Virus record (IMG/VR): IMGVR_UViG_3300025921_000065 | Span: 1 to 27,067 of that record | Length of the DNA stretch: 27,067 bases | Direction: 5' to 3' (one strand) | From: a virus | In this document: positions 6,971 to 14,936 of the stretch, piece by piece | Layout of the letters: every line of letters begins with the position of its first letter | How positions within the stretch are numbered: position 1 is the stretch's first letter | Program-made: the position numbers and the translations under genes | The notes under the pieces: model-generated | Told to the model about the DNA's origin: nothing | The model's database searches: none | Seen by the model: only the letters and a program-made list of their open reading frames with translations

Positions 6971-7912
6971 GTGGCTACGTACAACAGCCTGGTTTCCCGC
7001 GACGCGTCCCAGGACCCCCTTGTCCCGGAACCGGTCGCGGCGCAGATCATCCAGGAGCTGCCGAAGGCATCGCACCTGCTCTCGCACGCCCGCAAGGTGA
7101 CGATGTCGTCACTGACCACCCGCCAGCCGGTCCTGTCCGTGCTGCCGCAGGCCTACTGGGTCGCCGGTGACACCGGCATGAAGCAGACGTCCAGCCAGGA
7201 CTGGAAGAACGTCGTGCTCACCGCCGAGGAGATGGCCGTCCTCGTCCCGATCCCCAACGCCTACATCGACGACGCCCAGGTTCCGGTCTGGGACGAGGTG
7301 CGGCCGCGGATCGTCGAGGCCTTCGGCTACCTGCTCGACGCGGCCGGCCTGTTCGGTGTGTCCGCGCCGGCGACGTTCTCCACCGACATCTACACCGGGG
7401 CGGTCGCCGCCGGCAACAAGGTCAACGTCGGCACACTCGCCGACGTCGGCGCCGACGTCACCGAGCTCGGCGTCACCCTCGCCAAGCAGGGCTTCACCAT
7501 CAACGGCTTCGCACTCGCGCCCGGGTTCGAGTGGAACCTGGTCGGTATCCGCGGCGCCAACGGCCAGCCCGTCTACACCCAGAACCCGGACGGCAACAGC
7601 CTCTACGGCCGCGCCTGCTCCGAGCTGGAGAACGGCGCGATGGACCCGACCAAGGCCTCGGTCATCGGCGGCGACTGGAGCAAGGCCGTCGTCGGCCTGC
7701 GCCAGGACATCACGTTCTCGATGCACGAGGACGGCATCATCAGCGACGACAGCGGCGCGGTCGTGTTCAACGCGATGCAGCAGGACTCGACCATCCTGCG
7801 CGCCGTGTTCCGGGTCGGCTTCGCCACCGCGAACCCGGTAACGCGCCTGCAGTCCGACGAGACCAAGCGCTACCCGTTCGCGGTCCTGTCGCCGATCGCC
7901 GAGCTCAGCTGA
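6971..7912 (+). CDS. Major capsid protein (HK97 fold)
   Basis: The 313-aa product has features of actinophage HK97-fold capsid proteins: an N-arm (MATYNSLVSRD), then VAAQIIQELPKASHLL, LSVLPQAYWVAGDTGMKQTS, and VLVPIPNAYIDDAQVPVWDEVRPRI (shown in parts), consistent with E-loop and spine-helix regions. The A-domain side includes GFALAPGFEWNL and DITFSMHED. GTG at 6971 follows GAGGT. No long cleavable delta domain is fused, in line with a separate scaffold gene upstream. The first 21 codons are echoed by the small gene at 1283. It is followed by a glycosyltransferase gene instead of a connector. Confidence 0.93.
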   Translation: MATYNSLVSRDASQDPLVPEPVAAQIIQELPKASHLLSHARKVTMSSLTTRQPVLSVLPQAYWVAGDTGMKQTSSQDWKNVVLTAEEMAVLVPIPNAYIDDAQVPVWDEVRPRIVEAFGYLLDAAGLFGVSAPATFSTDIYTGAVAAGNKVNVGTLADVGADVTELGVTLAKQGFTINGFALAPGFEWNLVGIRGANGQPVYTQNPDGNSLYGRACSELENGAMDPTKASVIGGDWSKAVVGLRQDITFSMHEDGIISDDSGAVVFNAMQQDSTILRAVFRVGFATANPVTRLQSDETKRYPFAVLSPIAELS

Positions 7913-7954
7913 CCAGCTGACCGGCAGTAGCAGATAAACCGGGGCAGGGGAGAG

Positions 7955-8929
7955 GTGGCACCGTTGCGGGTCCTCGCGATGGTGCACCTCTTCCCGCCCC
8001 GGCACTGCGCCGGCGCGGAGCTGATGCTGCTGTCGATGCTGCGGCCGCTCGCCGACCGTGGCCACACCGTCGACGTGCTGCTGTCACGGCCGACACCAGA
8101 CACCGGCCCGTACGACCTGCACGGCATCACCGTGCACCCGCACAAGGGCCGCAACGACCCCTGGCCCTTCGTCGAGAACGCCGACGTCGTCATCACCCAC
8201 CTGGAAAACACCGCCCGGGCCGGCGCGCTGTGCGCGATGGTCAAACGCCCGCTCGTCCAGGTGCTGCACAACACCCACCCGACCACCAAGACGTTCCTCA
8301 CCGGCTCGACCGCGCTCGCGGTGTTCAACAGCCAATGGATGGCAGACGACTTCGCCTACACCGGCCGGCAGCTCATCGTCCGGCCGCCGGTGTTCGCCGA
8401 GGAGTACCGCACCAAACCCGGCCGCGCGGTCACCCTGATCAACCTCAACGAGGCCAAAGGCGCGCACACGTTCTACGCGCTTGCCGAACGGCTACCTGAC
8501 GTCGAGTTCCTCGGCGTGGTCGGCGCCTACGGCGAGCAGCTCATCCGCACCGACCTGCCCAACGTCACCGTCCTCGAGCACGGCCAGGACATGCGCGCCG
8601 TCTACTCGCGCACCCGCGTGCTGCTGATGCCCTCGTCCTACGAGTCATGGGGCCGCGTCGGCGTCGAAGCGATGTGCTCCGGCATCCCGGTCATCGCCAA
8701 CCCGACACCCGGTCTGCGCGAAGCGCTCGGCGAGGCCGGCACCTTCGCCGACCGTGATGACATCGACAGCTGGCAGGCCGAGCTCAGCCGGCTGCTGCAG
8801 CCGACCGCATGGCGCGCCGCGTCCAAACGCGCCAAGACCCGCGCCGGCGAACTCGACCCGACCGTCGATCTGGACCGCTGGTGCGCCGCGATCGAATACC
8901 TAGCCCGAGGAGCGCGTCGTGTCGCTTGA
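7955..8929 (+). CDS. GT4-like glycosyltransferase in head operon
   Basis: The product (324 aa) has the two-Rossmann plan of a GT-B retaining glycosyltransferase. An N-terminal LRVLAMVHLFPP with CAGAELMLLSMLRPLADRGH binds the acceptor. The C-terminal half has NEAKGAHTF, a loop around LLMPSSYESWGRVGVEAM with the EX7E pair Glu230 and Glu238, and PVIANPTPGLREAL, which are the usual nucleotide-sugar contacts of family GT4. No signal peptide or membrane segment is seen, so it acts in the cytoplasm. GTG at 7955 is listed, but TTG at 7964 is better spaced from GGAGAGG and may be the true start. It lies directly behind the capsid gene and overlaps the connector gene by 11 bases, so capsid or tail glycosylation is the natural inference. 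Donor and target are unknown. Confidence 0.85.
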   Translation: MAPLRVLAMVHLFPPRHCAGAELMLLSMLRPLADRGHTVDVLLSRPTPDTGPYDLHGITVHPHKGRNDPWPFVENADVVITHLENTARAGALCAMVKRPLVQVLHNTHPTTKTFLTGSTALAVFNSQWMADDFAYTGRQLIVRPPVFAEEYRTKPGRAVTLINLNEAKGAHTFYALAERLPDVEFLGVVGAYGEQLIRTDLPNVTVLEHGQDMRAVYSRTRVLLMPSSYESWGRVGVEAMCSGIPVIANPTPGLREALGEAGTFADRDDIDSWQAELSRLLQPTAWRAASKRAKTRAGELDPTVDLDRWCAAIEYLARGARRVA

Positions 8930-9533
8930 CCCGCTCGCGACCGAGGACGACGTCGAGACCGAACTCACCCGCGCTCTCACATCGGCTGAAGCCGTCCGCG
9001 TCGCCGGGCTGCTGACGCAAGCGTCCCGGCTGGTCCGTCGCAAGACGCGCCAGACATTCACCCTGGCCACCAGCACCGACGTGCTGCGCATCACCCACAG
9101 CGAGATCCGGCTGCCGCAACGGCCCGTCACCGCCGTCAGCGAAGTCGCGCTCGTCGGCTACGACGGTGTGACCACCTACCCGGTGCCGTTCGTCTGGGAC
9201 GGCCTGGACATGGTCACCCTGTTCGGTGAGCAGCAGGTGCTCAACCTGCCCGAGCTGCTCAAGGACTACGCCGCCTCCACCGCGGCCGTCACCTACACCC
9301 ACGGTTACTCGACGATCCCGGACGACGTCGTCGGCATCACCGCCCGCATGGTCGCCCGCGTCTACCTCGCCCCCGGCACACCGGGCGTGTCCTACCAGAG
9401 CACCGGCCCGTTCTCCTACCGCGTCACCGACGGCTACAACCCCGGCCTGGTCACCCTCGCGCAAGAAGACGTCGACGCGCTACGCGACGGCGGCTACATC
9501 CGCGAGATCCGCTCCATCGGCACTCTGCGATGA
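8919..9533 (+). CDS. Head-to-tail adaptor
   Basis: GTG at 8919 follows GAGGAG inside the end of the glycosyltransferase gene. The 204-aa product has the gp6/gp15-type adaptor plan: an N-terminal helical domain (PLATEDDVETEL, AVRVAGLLTQASRLVRRKT) and a long beta-rich insertion (VLRITHSEIRLPQRPVTAV, TAAVTYTHGYSTIPDDV), followed by a helix VVGITARMVARVYL. It would form the ring under the portal. The order adaptor, stopper, gp10-like, terminator is well conserved. Its stop overlaps the next start (ATGA at 9530). Confidence 0.8.
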   Translation: MSLDPLATEDDVETELTRALTSAEAVRVAGLLTQASRLVRRKTRQTFTLATSTDVLRITHSEIRLPQRPVTAVSEVALVGYDGVTTYPVPFVWDGLDMVTLFGEQQVLNLPELLKDYAASTAAVTYTHGYSTIPDDVVGITARMVARVYLAPGTPGVSYQSTGPFSYRVTDGYNPGLVTLAQEDVDALRDGGYIREIRSIGTLR

Positions 9534-9868
9534 GCACCGTCACCATCCTCAGCCGCACCCTCGCCGTCGACGGCGACGGTCAGCCGATCCGAGACGCGCA
9601 AGGCAACGACACCTACACCCCGACGTCGACCGACGTCGCCGGCGCGACCACGTGGCCACGCGCCAGCACCGAGAACGTGCAAGACGAAGACCTGGTCATC
9701 GATGGGCTCAACCTGTTGCTGCCGCCAGGCGTCACCATCGGCGCGCTCGACCAGGTCGTCGTCAACGACCTCACTTACGACGTGGACGGCGCGCCCGGCG
9801 CCTGGACTAACGGCCTCACCGGCTGGAACGCCGGCACCCAGGTCGCGCTGATCCGCACCACCGGGTAG
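9530..9868 (+). CDS. Head-to-tail stopper
   Basis: The 112-aa beta-rich protein starts with an ATGA overlap. It carries a Trp/Arg loop (TTWPRASTENVQDEDLVIDG), a turn LLLPPGVTIGALDQVVVND and a GAPGAWTNGLTGW segment, similar in layout to stopper proteins that close the connector channel after packaging and bind the tail terminator. Assignment is from position, size and the beta-barrel look. A head closure name would mean the same. Confidence 0.72.
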   Translation: MSTVTILSRTLAVDGDGQPIRDAQGNDTYTPTSTDVAGATTWPRASTENVQDEDLVIDGLNLLLPPGVTIGALDQVVVNDLTYDVDGAPGAWTNGLTGWNAGTQVALIRTTG

Positions 9869-9873
9869 ACGCG

Positions 9874-10200
9874 ATGACCGCGAAGTTCCGCGGCGACTAT
9901 GACGGCATCGGCCGGATGCTGCGCAGCGAAGAAATGCAGCTGGCGATGGCCGACCGCGCCGAACGGATCGCTGAAGCCGCCCGCGCCGACGCACCTGTCG
10001 ACGAGACCGGCCCGCACCCCGGCCGCTACCGCGACAGCTTCGAAGTGACCCACTTCGTCCGCGTCCTGTCCGGCGGCGACCGCCGCGCCTGCGGCCGCGT
10101 CACCAACACCGCGCCCGAAGCCGTCTTCGTCGAGTTCGGCAGCAAGAACAACGACGCGCACCACACCCTGCTGCACGCCATCGACGCCGCCCGCGACTGA
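9874..10200 (+). CDS. HK97 gp10-like neck/tail-completion protein
   Basis: The 108-aa product fits the HK97 gp10-like family: an N-terminal helix (MLRSEEMQLAMADRAERIAEAARADAP, in parts), then GRYRDSFEVTHFV, and a C-terminal strand ending GRVTNTAPEAVFVEFGSKNN followed by a His-rich helix. The N-helix, RDS strand and VEFGS end are recurring features of the family. It likely takes part in joining head and tail or completing the tail tip; its exact place varies among phages. ATG is five bases after the stopper stop. Confidence 0.75.
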   Translation: MTAKFRGDYDGIGRMLRSEEMQLAMADRAERIAEAARADAPVDETGPHPGRYRDSFEVTHFVRVLSGGDRRACGRVTNTAPEAVFVEFGSKNNDAHHTLLHAIDAARD

Positions 10201-10211
10201 CAAGGCCACCC

Positions 10212-10583
10212 GTGAACGTCGAGACCCTGCTCACCAGCTGGGGCCCGACCGTCGTCGAGGCCCGCTGGGTCACCGAACGACCAGCGGACCTTGCCGGCAA
10301 CGTGCCGCTCGTCCTCGTCCGTCGCGTCGGCGGCCCCGACACCGACCCGACCATCAGCCTCGCCACCGTCGACCTCGAGTACTACCAGCGCGACCGGGTC
10401 AGCGCCGGCGACGGCGCCGAAGCCCTCCGTAAGGCGTTGCGATACCAGCTGCCCGGCTACACCACCACCGACGGTGTCGTCGCCAAAGTGAGCGTCCTGT
10501 CCGGTCCGGCCTGGCGCCCGTACGACGACCCGAACGTGACCCGCTACGGCCTGTCCTGCCAACTCGCGCTGCACACCGCCTGA
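10212..10583 (+). CDS. Tail terminator protein
   Basis: The 123-aa product begins MNVETLLTSWGPTVVEARWVTE and continues with VPLVLVRRVGGPDTDPTISLATVDLEYY, then a helix GAEALRKALRYQL and a last strand ending YGLSCQLALHTA. This alpha/beta layout and the position before the major tail gene match tail terminators of the gpU/gp17 type, which cap the tail tube when its full length is reached. GTG at 10212 follows a weak AAGG. No other role is suggested. Confidence 0.75.
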   Translation: MNVETLLTSWGPTVVEARWVTERPADLAGNVPLVLVRRVGGPDTDPTISLATVDLEYYQRDRVSAGDGAEALRKALRYQLPGYTTTDGVVAKVSVLSGPAWRPYDDPNVTRYGLSCQLALHTA

Positions 10584-10601
10584 CCGGCCCGCGAGCCGCT
10601 T

Positions 10602-10616
10602 TATTCCGCCGGAATA
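10602..10616. repeat. Palindrome copy 1 (TATTCCGCCGGAATA)
   Basis: A 15-bp inverted repeat with 7-bp arms and a single central base, located between the tail terminator and major tail genes, 51 bases upstream of the major tail ATG. The same core occurs at 22471, 23999 and 26301. It is A/T-rich for this operon. This is the only copy lying fully outside a coding region, so it could act as an operator, a transcript processing hairpin or a recombination site. Confidence 0.85.
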
Positions 10617-10666
10617 TCCGGCCCCCACGCCTGCCCTGACGCGACCCGCCCCCTTGAGAGGACCGC

Positions 10667-11251
10667 ATGACCACGCAGAACAAGAACATCCTCGCCGGCG
10701 TCGAAGCCGGCGGAACCGGCGGGTCCCTCGCCTGGTTCGCCCCCGAGGGCACCGCGCTCCCCACCAGCGTCGAGGACCTCCTCAACGAAGCGTTCCAGGA
10801 CGCCGGCTGGGTCACCAGCGACGGCCTGTCCGCGAAGAAGAACGTCTCCGCCAACGACATCAACGCCTACGGCACCACAGTGCCGGTACGGGTGTTGAAG
10901 ACGTCGGTCAAACGCACCTTCGGCCTGACCTTCCTCGAGTCCAACGCCACCTCGATCGCGGTGTACAACGAGCTCGCACTCGACGCCATCACCGTCGACC
11001 CGACCGACGGCTCGTTCTCCTTCCAGGAGGGCCCGCCCGCGACGCAGTACTACTCGGCCGTGTTCGACATCGTCGACGGCAACAACCACATCCGCGCCGT
11101 CTGCCCGATCGTGGAAAACACCACCCCGGGCGACTTCAACGCCAAGGCCGGCGAGGCGATCGGCTACCCGGTCGAGCTCACCGCCTACCCGGACACCAGC
11201 GGCTTCTCCGTCTACTGGTACTACCTCGTCGACGCGCTGAAGAGCGGCTGA
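10667..11251 (+). CDS. Major tail protein
   Basis: The 194-aa product builds the tail tube. It starts MTTQNKNILAGVEAGGTGGSLAWFAPEGTALPTS (in parts), typical of actinophage tube subunits, followed by a beta-sandwich with YGTTVPVRVLKTSVKRTFGLTFLES and GYPVELTAYPDTSGFSVYWYY. It lies just before the frameshifted tail chaperone genes, the hallmark position. ATG follows TTGAGAGGA. The C-terminus ends shortly after the last strand (DALKSG), so no Ig-like domain is fused. The upstream gap holds a palindrome copy. Confidence 0.9.
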   Translation: MTTQNKNILAGVEAGGTGGSLAWFAPEGTALPTSVEDLLNEAFQDAGWVTSDGLSAKKNVSANDINAYGTTVPVRVLKTSVKRTFGLTFLESNATSIAVYNELALDAITVDPTDGSFSFQEGPPATQYYSAVFDIVDGNNHIRAVCPIVENTTPGDFNAKAGEAIGYPVELTAYPDTSGFSVYWYYLVDALKSG

Positions 11252-11252
11252 C

Positions 11253-11576
11253 GTGGCCGCACTGGACAAGCTCGCGGCTGAAGCCGCGACCAGCACCAGC
11301 ACAGTGACCGTCCCGCTCGGCCCAGACGCTGTCGACATCGACGTCCTGCCTGTACGTGACTGGCGGCCGCGGCACCTGCGTGCCATCGCCGACGGCGACT
11401 ACGACAGCTGGGCCGCCGGCTGCCTCACCGAGGCTTCCCTCGCGTCCTGGAACGACGTCGACCCGACCCTCGGCGACATCGACGCGTTCTTCACCGCCTG
11501 GATGGCCGCCACCGGCCAGGACCCGGGGAAATCACCGGCCTCGCAGCGTTCCTCGAGGAGCACTGCGAGGCGGTAG
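11253..11576 (+). CDS. Tail assembly chaperone, short form
   Basis: The 107-aa zero-frame product corresponds to lambda gpG. It has strands LGPDAVDIDVLPVRDWRPRHLRAIADGDYD (in parts) and a helical end (IDAFFTAWMAATGQDPGK). After the slip point the zero frame runs only 14 more codons through low-complexity SPASQRSSRSTARR and stops. That tail looks like non-functional read-on, which supports frameshifting as the main purpose. The GTG start is one base past the major tail stop. It should coat the tape measure during tube growth. Confidence 0.88.
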   Translation: MAALDKLAAEAATSTSTVTVPLGPDAVDIDVLPVRDWRPRHLRAIADGDYDSWAAGCLTEASLASWNDVDPTLGDIDAFFTAWMAATGQDPGKSPASQRSSRSTARR

Positions 11577-11989
11577 AGGCGGACCTCGCCCGGTTCTACC
11601 CCGGCGTGCGGCTGCGCCAGCTCTACACCGGCGAGCTCACCTGGCGTGAGCTCGCCGCATACCTGGCGCAGCTGCCGCTCGAGTCAGCCACCCAAACCCT
11701 GCGGATGGCCGAGCTCAGCGACAACGACTTCGCCGAACTCGCTGAGCAGGAACACACCCACGGGCCCTGGTCACACACGGACCTGCTGCTCGCCGCCCTC
11801 ATCGACTCCGTCGAACGCCTCACCTACGTGCAGGTACGCCGCGGCGGGGTGAAGACCGCGACCCCACCCAAACCGGTGCCGCGGCCCGGCATCCCCGCAG
11901 CCGCAAGCCGCGGCCGCCCCACGGCGAGCGCCGAGAGCCGCGCCTACCTCGAGCGGCTCCGCGCCCGGCACCGCACCACCCAGAAATGA
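11253..11989 (+). CDS. Tail assembly chaperone, -1 frameshift fusion
   Basis: The second frame, entered by a -1 shift near 11525-11531, continues GEITGLAAFLEEHCEAVEA, DLARFYPGVRLRQLYTGELTW, RELAAYLAQLP and on to 11989. The fusion corresponds to lambda gpGT. The new frame joins the helical end of the short form without a gap in sense, and FYPGV-LR-LYTGELTWREL is a typical T-domain motif. The C-terminal part is a Pro/Arg/Ala-rich tail. No start codon suited to independent translation of the T part is apparent (an ATG-like start at 11606 would remove its first conserved segment). Confidence 0.85.
11525..11531 (+). other. -1 slippery site GGGGAAA
   Basis: In the zero frame this reads as the last G of CCG followed by GGG and AAA. 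Slipping back one base re-pairs Gly tRNA on GGG perfectly, while the Lys tRNA would face GAA, so P-site slippage or imperfect A-site re-pairing is implied. It lies in the overlap of the two chaperone frames, 48 bases before the short-form stop. The heptamer type is common in actinophage chaperone genes. Confidence 0.75.
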
Positions 11990-12014
11990 ACAACCGACCG
12001 AAACGGAGCCACCG

Positions 12015-14936
12015 GTGAGCGACGGCGGCATCCGGGTCGGTGAAGTCACCGTCGACGTCGTCCCCGACGGCGGCGAGTTCTGGAACAGGTTCAAGGCCGG
12101 CGCCGAACCCGGTGCCACACAGGCCGGCGACAACCTCGGCAAGACCATCGCCGACCGCATCGCCGCCAAGGTCCGCGACGCGCTGCCCGGCGCGCTCGCC
12201 GCCGGCACCCGCGCCGCCGGTGCGCAAGGCGCTGCCGCCGGCGACAGCTTCGGCGGCTCGTTCGCGCGGACCGTCCGCACCCGCATCGACGCCGCGCTCC
12301 GGGACCTGCCACAGCCGCACGTCGGCGTCGACGCTACCGAGCTCGACGCCGAACTCGCGGACATCCGCGGCCGGCTCGAGGCGTTACGCGACGTCCGTGT
12401 CGGCGTCGACATCCAGACCACCGACGCCCTCGCCGAGCTGGACCGGCTGACCGCACGGATCGACGAGCTCGGCGCCCGCTCGCCCGACATCAACGTGCAA
12501 GTGGATGCGGTCAAGGCCTCCGCCGAGCTCGCCGCCATCCAGGCCGAGGTCGACGCGCTCGACGGCGAAGACATCACCCTCAATGTGGCCGCGGACACCG
12601 GCCCCGCGCTGTCCGGGCTGTCCGCGATGGAAGGCGTGATCGCCGGTCTCGGGCCCGCGCTGATCCCGATCGGCGCCGCAGCGACCGCCGGCCTCGCGGG
12701 CATCGCGACCGCAGCCGCCTCTGGCGCCGCCGGACTCGGCGTCCTCTACCTCGGCGCGTCCCAGGTGAGCGCCGCTGTGAAGCTCCTCGGCCAGGAACAC
12801 ACGGCCGAAGCCCAGCAGGCCGCGAACGCCGCCGCCGGCGAGACCGCCGCGGCATCAGCTCAGGCCGCCGCCGCCAGGCAAGTCCAGGCTGCCACCCAAT
12901 CGCTCGCGCTCGCCCGGCAACAGGCCGCCTCGCAGGAGATCTCCGCGACCGAGGCCGTCGCCGCCGCGCAGTACGCCAAGACCCAAGCCGACCAGCAAGA
13001 GGCCGCAGCCCAGCAGGCGCTCAACCAGGCCCGCGAACAAGCCGCCCGCGACCTCGAGTCCTCGTCCAACCGCGTCGTCGACACCCAACTCGCCGCACGC
13101 CAGGCCGCGATCGATGTGCAAAACGCGCAGGCCACCTACAACGCGACGCTCGCCTCCGGCACCGCGACGACGCTGCAGAAACAGCAAGCCGCTCTCGACC
13201 TCGCGAAAGCCCAACAGGCACTCGTCGAGGCGAACGAGGCCGCCAAGCAAGCCGAGCAAGACAACAACGCCGCGCAGAAAGCCGGCGTCGCCGGCGCCCC
13301 CGGCGTTGTCGCCGCCGCGAAGGCCGTCGCGGACGGCCATCACAACCAGCAGCAGGCGGCCCAGCAGCTCGCCGACGCCGAACGCAACCGGGCACTCGTC
13401 GAAAAGCAAGCCGCGGCCAGCATCACCCAGGCCAGCAACGCATTGACGGCCGCGCTCGCGCAGCAGCAGAAAGCCGCGCAAGGAACCGGCACCGCCGGCG
13501 CGACCGCGTTGCAAACGATCCGGGGCGAACTCGCCAAGACCAACCCCGCCGTCCTCGCCTTCGCCCAGTTTTGGACCGGAACCCTCGTCCCCGCTTTCAC
13601 GCAGCTCAAGAACATCGCGGCCGCCGGCTTCCTCCCCGGGCTGCAGGCCGGATTCAAGGCGATGACACCGCTGCTGCAGCCGTTCGCCGCCTTCGTCAGC
13701 AGTGTCGCGGTCGCGCTCGGTTTCCTCTTCCAGCAAGCCGGCCAGGCGCTCACCGCACCGTTCTGGACCCAGTTCTTCGCCTACATCCAGCAGACCGCCG
13801 GACCAACCCTCATCGAGATGGGCCAAGCCTTCGGCAACATCGCCAAAGGCTTCGCCGGACTCTTCGAAGCGTTCGGCCCGATCGTCAACACGATCGGCGC
13901 AGGTTTCGTCAGGTTCACCGCAGCGTTCGCGCAATGGGCAGCCGGCCTGTCCTCCAACGGCGGCTTCCAGAAGTTCCTGCAATACGTGCGGACCAACGGC
14001 CCGCGCGTCGTCGACCTGTTCGTCAACCTCGCCGGCGTCCTCGGCAAGCTCATCACCGCCTTCGCCCCGCTCGGCGCCGTCATCCTGCAAGTCGTCGGGT
14101 TCATCGCCAGGCTGCTCAACAACATGAACACCGACCAGTTGCTCGAGTTCGTCGCCGGCATTGGGCTGCTCGTCGCATCACTCACTGGCGGCGCCGGCCT
14201 CGCTGTCGCTGTCGTCGCCCTGGCCACTCTTGTGGTCAACCACTGGACGCCGATCAAGAACTTCTTCCTGCACCTGTGGCAGGACATCGTCAACGAGTTC
14301 CACCGCAACATCCAGACCGTCGAGTCAGTGCTCGGCGCGTTCAGCACAGCCGGGCTGGCAGTCGGCCGGTTCTTCTCCGGCCCGTTCGTCGGGTTCTTCA
14401 CCGGCATGTGGCGCGACATCGTCAACGAGTTCCACCGCAACGTCGCGACCATCACGCACGCCGCCGACACGATCGTCGGGTTCTTCCAGAAGCTGCCCGG
14501 ACGCATCGCAACCGCCTCCACCCACATGTGGGACGGGATCGCGTCCGCGTTCCAAGGCGTCATCAACATGATCATCGGCTGGTGGAACGGCCTGAGTTTC
14601 AACCTCGATATCCCCTCAAACATCGTGACTCGGTTCCTGCATCTCGCCGGGCAAGGCTTCACCCTCAGTACCCCTGACCTCCCGCTACTGCATTTCGCGG
14701 ACGGTGGCATGGCCACCGCGGCAACCCTCGGCGTCTTCGGTGAAGCCGGCCGGGAAGCAATCCTGCCGCTGGACAACCCGAACGCGATCGCCGCGATCCG
14801 CGACGCCCTCGCCCCGCGCGGGCATTCCGGCCCGCTTGTCGGCGAGCTGGTCATCAACAACCCGAAGCCGGAGCGCTCCTCAACCGCGCTGCCACGCGCG
14901 CTGCGCAAAGCCGCCTACCAGCTGGGCTACGCATGA
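12015..14936 (+). CDS. Tape measure protein
   Basis: The 973-aa product sets tail length and is probably ejected with DNA. Residues 1-200 are mixed helix and strand with repeated Asp-Val motifs; 208-248 form a hydrophobic Ala/Gly-rich segment; about 260-495 is a long Ala/Gln coiled coil; 500-800 holds further hydrophobic segments (VAVALGFLFQQAG, GGAGLAVAVVALATLVV); then two copies of a W-x-DIVNEFHRN unit; the end has FADGGMATAATLGVFGEAGREAILPL, a common tape-measure ending. With the usual estimate of 1.5 angstrom per residue the tail would be about 145 nm. GTG follows CGGAG. No lytic transglycosylase or peptidase motif is recognised. Confidence 0.93.
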   Translation: MSDGGIRVGEVTVDVVPDGGEFWNRFKAGAEPGATQAGDNLGKTIADRIAAKVRDALPGALAAGTRAAGAQGAAAGDSFGGSFARTVRTRIDAALRDLPQPHVGVDATELDAELADIRGRLEALRDVRVGVDIQTTDALAELDRLTARIDELGARSPDINVQVDAVKASAELAAIQAEVDALDGEDITLNVAADTGPALSGLSAMEGVIAGLGPALIPIGAAATAGLAGIATAAASGAAGLGVLYLGASQVSAAVKLLGQEHTAEAQQAANAAAGETAAASAQAAAARQVQAATQSLALARQQAASQEISATEAVAAAQYAKTQADQQEAAAQQALNQAREQAARDLESSSNRVVDTQLAARQAAIDVQNAQATYNATLASGTATTLQKQQAALDLAKAQQALVEANEAAKQAEQDNNAAQKAGVAGAPGVVAAAKAVADGHHNQQQAAQQLADAERNRALVEKQAAASITQASNALTAALAQQQKAAQGTGTAGATALQTIRGELAKTNPAVLAFAQFWTGTLVPAFTQLKNIAAAGFLPGLQAGFKAMTPLLQPFAAFVSSVAVALGFLFQQAGQALTAPFWTQFFAYIQQTAGPTLIEMGQAFGNIAKGFAGLFEAFGPIVNTIGAGFVRFTAAFAQWAAGLSSNGGFQKFLQYVRTNGPRVVDLFVNLAGVLGKLITAFAPLGAVILQVVGFIARLLNNMNTDQLLEFVAGIGLLVASLTGGAGLAVAVVALATLVVNHWTPIKNFFLHLWQDIVNEFHRNIQTVESVLGAFSTAGLAVGRFFSGPFVGFFTGMWRDIVNEFHRNVATITHAADTIVGFFQKLPGRIATASTHMWDGIASAFQGVINMIIGWWNGLSFNLDIPSNIVTRFLHLAGQGFTLSTPDLPLLHFADGGMATAATLGVFGEAGREAILPLDNPNAIAAIRDALAPRGHSGPLVGELVINNPKPERSSTALPRALRKAAYQLGYA

